Assembly: GCA_900552055.1 (NCBI GenBank)
Contig: URYI01000083.1
Location: 1-8,661, forward strand
Source of the DNA: an uncultured Eubacteriales bacterium
Lineage (GTDB): Bacteria; Bacillota; Clostridia; Christensenellales; QALW01
Direction of reading: 5' to 3'
Length of the DNA stretch: 8,661 bases
How positions within the stretch are numbered: the first letter of the stretch is position 1; the number at the start of each line of letters is the position of its first letter. The notes under the pieces are model-generated. The model searched no databases, was not told where the DNA came from, and saw nothing but the letters and a program-made list of their open reading frames with translations. A program made the translations under genes and the position numbers. This document shows, in pieces, positions 5,748 to 8,661 of the stretch.

Positions 5748-6257
5748 TTAAAGTCCCTTAAGCCACTTATTAATTATCTCCCTTCCCTCCGCCGCATGCG
5801 CGCCGCGGACAGCCGGCCCCTCATGAATATCTGCTTCCGGGCAGAGCCGCTTTAAATCCTCCAGGCTCCTGCCGTAGCCGTCCCCTTCATGAGTACAGAA
5901 AACATTTATGCGCCTTCCCCGCCAGGAAAACAGTTCCATAAAGGTAAACACACACATGGGCATGGTTCCCCAATAATTAGGGAATCCCAGGAAGAGAGTA
6001 TCGTATTTCTCCAGCTCCTGCGGGTAAAATGCAAGCTTGGGACGGGCTTGGGAACGCATGTCTTTTCTGGCCTGCATTACGCATTGGGAATAATCCTCCG
6101 AATAGGGAACCAGGGGACAAATCTCAAATAAAGGGGCATTTGTATATTCATGTATGAACCCGGCTAAAATACGGGTATTTCCTATTTCAAGATTTTTTAT
6201 TTCCCCGTTTACATAATTGCTGCCCGCACGGGAATAATAAGCTATCAGCCCGGCCAA
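5748..6257 (-). CDS. Flavodoxin-like FMN protein (TTG start)
   Basis: This 169-residue protein has the single flavodoxin fold: a phosphate loop at 8-14 (YSRAGSN), the FMN-contact segment GFPNYWGTMP (91-100), and the second FMN segment near 121-131 (CTHEGDGYGRS). The extended YVNGEIKNLEIGNT (15-28) is typical of the Clostridia-type Flavodoxin_4 group. It should bind FMN and carry electrons, or act as a small NAD(P)H:acceptor oxidoreductase. The start is TTG. It is chosen because GGAGG lies 7 bp upstream and the family motif begins four residues in; no ATG fits as well. It is the middle gene of the operon, 115 bp after the aldo/keto reductase and 46 bp before the alcohol dehydrogenase. Low-level translation from TTG may set a lower amount than its neighbours. 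Confidence 0.85.
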   Translation of the reverse strand: MAGLIAYYSRAGSNYVNGEIKNLEIGNTRILAGFIHEYTNAPLFEICPLVPYSEDYSQCVMQARKDMRSQARPKLAFYPQELEKYDTLFLGFPNYWGTMPMCVFTFMELFSWRGRRINVFCTHEGDGYGRSLEDLKRLCPEADIHEGPAVRGAHAAEGREIINKWLKGL

Positions 6258-6372
6258 ACTATTGCCTCCTTAGCTTCTAATCGCCCAATCAGCACCGGCT
6301 GAACAAACGCATCATGAGAAAAAATCCATATCCCTTAAGCATCTGCCAGCCTCAGCTTATTTATACCCAGAT

Positions 6373-7494
6373 TTATTTTAAATTAAAAGTTTCAGCTGCC
6401 TTTGAAAGCTCAGAACGTATACTGATATGCTGCGGACATACCTGCTCGCATTTTCCGCATTTAATGCACTGCGCAGCGTTGTTCTTGCCGTGTCCGCCCA
6501 CCAGCCATTCCTCCTGATGCTTGGCCGAGGGCATATTGTCATAAAGAGTAAGCAGGTTCATGGCGGTAAAGGTGCCCGATATGCCGATATTCTTAGGACA
6601 TACCTTAGCGCAGTAATTGCATGTGGTGCATGGAATCAAAGGAATACGGTTCATAGCCTCCTGCGCTTCCTTTATAACCGCCCTTTCTTCCGAGGTCAAA
6701 GAGGTGAAATCCTTCATAAAGGAAATATTGTCCTCCATCTGCTCTATGTTGCTCATGCCCGAAAGCACAGTTATAACTCCTTCCAAATCAGCGGCATATT
6801 TTATCGCCCAGGAAGCCGCCGAAGCATTGGGATCAGCCTTTTTGAATATATCCATAACAGGCTGAGGCGGAGTGGCCAGCATGCCGCCCTTGACAGGCTC
6901 CATAATTATAACCGGCTTGCCATGCCTGCGCGCAGTCTCATAGCAGGCGCGTGACTGTATGGAGGAGCTGTCCCAGTCCGCATAGTTAATCTGGAGCTGC
7001 ACAAATTCCATTTCAGGGTGAGCCGTCAAAATAGCGTCCAGCTCCTCGGCAGTTGAATGGAAGGAAAAGCCTACATGCTTTAATACTCCTTCCTTTTTCT
7101 TTTCCTGGACAAAGCTCCACATATCAAAATTATCAAATACGGCCGTGCGGCTCTCGCCAAGATTATGCAAAAGATAAAAATCAAAATAGCCTGCTCCTGT
7201 ACGCTCCAGGGACACCTCCAGCTGCCTGGCCGCTTCCTCGCGCGTTTTGCAGTTTATCCAGGCTGCGTTTTTAGTGGCAAGCTGGAATTTTTCTCTGGGA
7301 TAGCGCTCTATAAGCGCCTGGCGGATAGCGTCCTCGCTCCCGGCATAGGCCCAGGCGGTATCAAAATATGTAAAACCCGCCTCCAGGAATTTATCCACCA
7401 TAAGCTTTACCTGCTCAATATCAATTACTCCGTCCTTTTGAGGCAGGCGCATAAGCCCAAAGCCCAGCTTTTTTATCTCCTCACCTAAATACAT
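6373..7494 (-). CDS. Aldo/keto reductase with C-terminal double [4Fe-4S] ferredoxin domain
   Basis: The protein (373 residues) fuses an NAD(P)H-dependent aldo/keto reductase barrel to a bacterial-type ferredoxin module. The catalytic tetrad is visible as D45, Y50, K75 and H110 (FDTAWAY, ATKNA, FYLLH). Two cluster motifs follow: C289-x2-C292-x2-C295-x3-C299-P and C343-x2-C346-x2-C349-x3-C353-P. Such fusions are common in anaerobic Clostridia, annotated as 'aldo/keto reductase, 4Fe-4S domain', and their electron partner is usually unknown. I start at the ATG giving MYLGEEIKKLGFG because AGGAGG lies 9 bp before it; an ATG ten codons upstream (7524) lacks a ribosome site and overlaps this one. 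It is the first gene of the operon and is divergent from the LysR gene. The flavodoxin next door is a plausible redox partner; that is inference. Confidence 0.92.
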   Translation of the reverse strand: MYLGEEIKKLGFGLMRLPQKDGVIDIEQVKLMVDKFLEAGFTYFDTAWAYAGSEDAIRQALIERYPREKFQLATKNAAWINCKTREEAARQLEVSLERTGAGYFDFYLLHNLGESRTAVFDNFDMWSFVQEKKKEGVLKHVGFSFHSTAEELDAILTAHPEMEFVQLQINYADWDSSSIQSRACYETARRHGKPVIIMEPVKGGMLATPPQPVMDIFKKADPNASAASWAIKYAADLEGVITVLSGMSNIEQMEDNISFMKDFTSLTSEERAVIKEAQEAMNRIPLIPCTTCNYCAKVCPKNIGISGTFTAMNLLTLYDNMPSAKHQEEWLVGGHGKNNAAQCIKCGKCEQVCPQHISIRSELSKAAETFNLK

Positions 7495-7553
7495 ACCGCA
7501 TTTCCTCCTTTTTATATTTATCACAGGCTACAGCCCGTATTTTTTCTTGCAGC

Positions 7554-7566
7554 AAAAGTAACTTTT
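7554..7566. promoter_or_regulatory. Perfect 13-bp palindrome, candidate operator between the divergent genes
   Basis: AAAAGT-A-ACTTTT is a perfect inverted repeat in the 162-bp space between the aldo/keto reductase and LysR start codons. It lies just downstream of the minus-strand -10 (7579-7574), around the expected transcription start of the operon. LysR proteins bind dyads with a T-N11-A core, and this one begins with A, so it is not a textbook match. A different repressor or chance is possible. Confidence 0.35.
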
Positions 7567-7573
7567 CATATTT

Positions 7574-7579
7574 ATTATA
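7574..7579 (-). promoter_or_regulatory. Operon promoter with good -10 and no good -35
   Basis: On the minus strand a perfect TATAAT (7579-7574) lies about 80 bp before the aldo/keto reductase ATG. No TTGACA-like hexamer occurs 16-18 bp upstream of it. A promoter with a strong -10 and poor -35 is typical of genes that need an activator, which fits the divergent LysR regulator. Confidence 0.45.
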
Positions 7580-7591
7580 CCGCTTAGCAGC

Positions 7592-7621
7592 TTGACAGGG
7601 AATTACCAAAAGCTTTATAAT
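7592..7621 (+). promoter_or_regulatory. Consensus sigma-A promoter of the LysR-type regulator
   Basis: TTGACA (7592-7597) and TATAAT (7616-7621) are both perfect hexamers, separated by 18 bp. The predicted start near 7628 leaves a leader of about 29 nt with GGGGAGG 6 bp before the ATG. AAAGCTTT (7609-7616) overlaps the -10 and could be an autoregulatory site, though it is a short palindrome. Confidence 0.8.
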
Positions 7622-7656
7622 GGCATTTAGAAAAATTAAATGCGGGGAGGAAACAA

Positions 7657-8541
7657 ATGTATATCCAGCAGCTTCAGGCTTTTTTATGCGCGGCGGACTG
7701 CGGCAGTTTTTCCAAGGCCGCAGACAGGCTGTTCAATACACCCGCCTCAGTAATGAATCAGATTAATGCCCTGGAAAAGCAGGTTGGCGTCCTGCTGCTT
7801 GAAAGAAATAATCACGGCATCTCTCTGACAGCAGCAGGCCGTTCCTTTTACAGCGATGCGCAAAGCATGCTTAAGCTCTGGGAGGAAACGCAGCTGCGTG
7901 CCAGAGAAGCGGCGAGGAAAGAAGAGCACATAATAAGGGTAGGCACTTCTTTGCTTTATCCATGCAAAAAATTTATGGAGCTTTGGGGCAAGCTCAAGGA
8001 GGACGACCCCGAATTCAGAATTGAAATAGTTCCCTTTGAGGACAATCATGCCCACATACTCTCCACTCTCTCCAATCTTGGGAGGAATATTGATATTCTG
8101 GTAGGCGCCTGCTCCTCCGCTATGTGGCTGGACAGATGCAGCATATATCCTCTGGAAACATATAAGGTATGCTGCGCCGTTCCCCGCGGCCACGCGCTGG
8201 CAAAGAAAGCAGCTTTAAAGATAAATGATTTATACGGTGAGCGCCTTATGATGGTAAAGCGGGGAGATACGGCTAAACTGGACGCGCTCAGGGATATGCT
8301 GGAAAGAGAGCACCCCCAAATATATATTGAAGATACTCCTTATTTTTATGACGCCGAGGTCTTTAACAAATGCCATCAAGACGGCTGCATTTTGCTAAGT
8401 CTGGACGCATGGTCAGATGTGCATCCGGGCCTGGTTACGCTGCCGGTGGACTGGGATTACTCAGTTGAATACGGCCTGCTTTATTCTAAGCATCCTTCAA
8501 GAAGCGTACTGCTGTTTTTAGAAGCGCTGGCCCATTCCTGA
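7657..8541 (+). CDS. LysR-type transcriptional regulator
   Basis: The protein is 294 residues, the standard size for the family. An N-terminal winged helix-turn-helix covers about residues 1-60 (MYIQQLQAFL, GSFSKAADRLFNTPASV, LEKQVGVLLLER, LTAAGRSFY). A linker helix follows, and the two-lobed effector domain runs from about 92 to 290. The ATG follows GGGGAGG with a 6-bp gap. It is divergent from the aldo/keto reductase operon, the classic arrangement in which a LysR protein activates the opposite operon in response to a metabolite and represses itself. The effector cannot be deduced. The effector domain contains several cysteines (for example in IDILVGACSS and CCAVPRG), so redox sensing is possible but only a guess. 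Confidence 0.93.
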   Translation: MYIQQLQAFLCAADCGSFSKAADRLFNTPASVMNQINALEKQVGVLLLERNNHGISLTAAGRSFYSDAQSMLKLWEETQLRAREAARKEEHIIRVGTSLLYPCKKFMELWGKLKEDDPEFRIEIVPFEDNHAHILSTLSNLGRNIDILVGACSSAMWLDRCSIYPLETYKVCCAVPRGHALAKKAALKINDLYGERLMMVKRGDTAKLDALRDMLEREHPQIYIEDTPYFYDAEVFNKCHQDGCILLSLDAWSDVHPGLVTLPVDWDYSVEYGLLYSKHPSRSVLLFLEALAHS

Positions 8542-8559
8542 CTGTCCGGTAAATATTAT

Positions 8560-8580
8560 TTCGGCTTTATCTCAGCCGGA
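8560..8580 (+). terminator. Weak candidate terminator after the LysR gene
   Basis: TTCGGCT (8560-8566) pairs with AGCCGGA (8574-8580) around a 7-nt loop, with one wobble pair. It starts 19 bp after the stop. The only T run (AATTTT, up to 8590) begins several bases after the stem, so termination would be weak. Confidence 0.3.
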
Positions 8581-8605
8581 GGCTTAATTTTCGGGCAAGG
8601 CAATT

Positions 8606-8661
8606 CAGGCAGAGCGGGGCGGGGGCGTTTGACATGGCTCACCGAGCCATGCCGTGGCCGC
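8606..8661 (+). repeat. GC-rich tract with perfect triloop hairpin, cut by the window end
   Basis: A GC-rich strand (about 8610-8628, GAGCGGGGCGGGGGCG) is followed by a perfect 8-bp stem, CATGGCTC (8633-8640) and GAGCCATG (8644-8651), with the triloop ACC. The sequence then continues GC-rich (CCGTGGCCGC) to the window end. The order of GC-rich strand then triloop hairpin resembles the cloverleaf at 3540-3619 and, on the other strand, the first 30 bases. The primary sequences are not the same. Confidence 0.5.

Noticed and set aside
6289..6302. Hairpin TCAGC-ACCG-GCTGA between the aldo/keto reductase and flavodoxin genes
   Set aside because: Only 5 bp and no T run on the minus strand, so it is unlikely to terminate or regulate the operon.
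7747..8193. 148-codon open frame opposite the LysR gene
   Set aside because: Antisense shadow; the plus-strand frame is a full-length LysR protein with a strong promoter and ribosome site.

Overview
The window looks like chromosomal DNA from an anaerobic, spore-forming member of the Clostridia, most likely the Lachnospiraceae or a relative. The evidence is a CwlD-type spore-cortex amidase, a PF06541-type small membrane protein, strong AGGAGG ribosome binding sites, an oxygen-sensitive-looking Fe-S aldo/keto reductase operon, and a moderate base composition interrupted by a few very GC-rich islands. There are seven genes that look intact and one clear pseudogene. No phage, CRISPR, rRNA or tRNA genes were seen.

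Left part (1-2442): a CwlD-like amidase on the minus strand has a sigma-E-like promoter. Next is a 190-bp cluster of DnaA-box-like 9-mers beside an AT-rich stretch. A 278-bp element with perfect 19-bp terminal inverted repeats then lies 4 bp past the stop codon of a small CmpB-like membrane protein gene. A gene-free stretch of about 650 bp follows. It carries several hairpins and a second, diverged element (2077-2333) that shares internal loop sequences with the first.

Middle (2443-4528): prmA (ribosomal protein L11 methyltransferase) stands alone, outside its common dnaJ/rsmE neighbourhood. It is followed by an orphan Shine-Dalgarno sequence, then a very GC-rich sequence that folds as a cloverleaf and ends in a T run. 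After that comes a decayed IS200/IS605 element whose transposase has an internal stop and a damaged HUH motif.

Right part (4529-8661): a three-gene minus-strand operon encodes a [4Fe-4S] aldo/keto reductase, a flavodoxin-like protein and an iron-type alcohol dehydrogenase. It ends in a strong terminator. A LysR-type regulator is transcribed divergently from a near-perfect sigma-A promoter. The simplest reading is a redox or aldehyde-handling cassette controlled by this regulator, with flavodoxin and the Fe-S clusters moving electrons and the two oxidoreductases acting on carbonyl/alcohol pairs. The substrates cannot be read from the sequence.

The most unusual material is non-coding: the DnaA-box cluster, the two palindromic elements with shared loops, and the GC-rich cloverleaf. 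Similar GC-rich triloop hairpins sit at both edges of the window.
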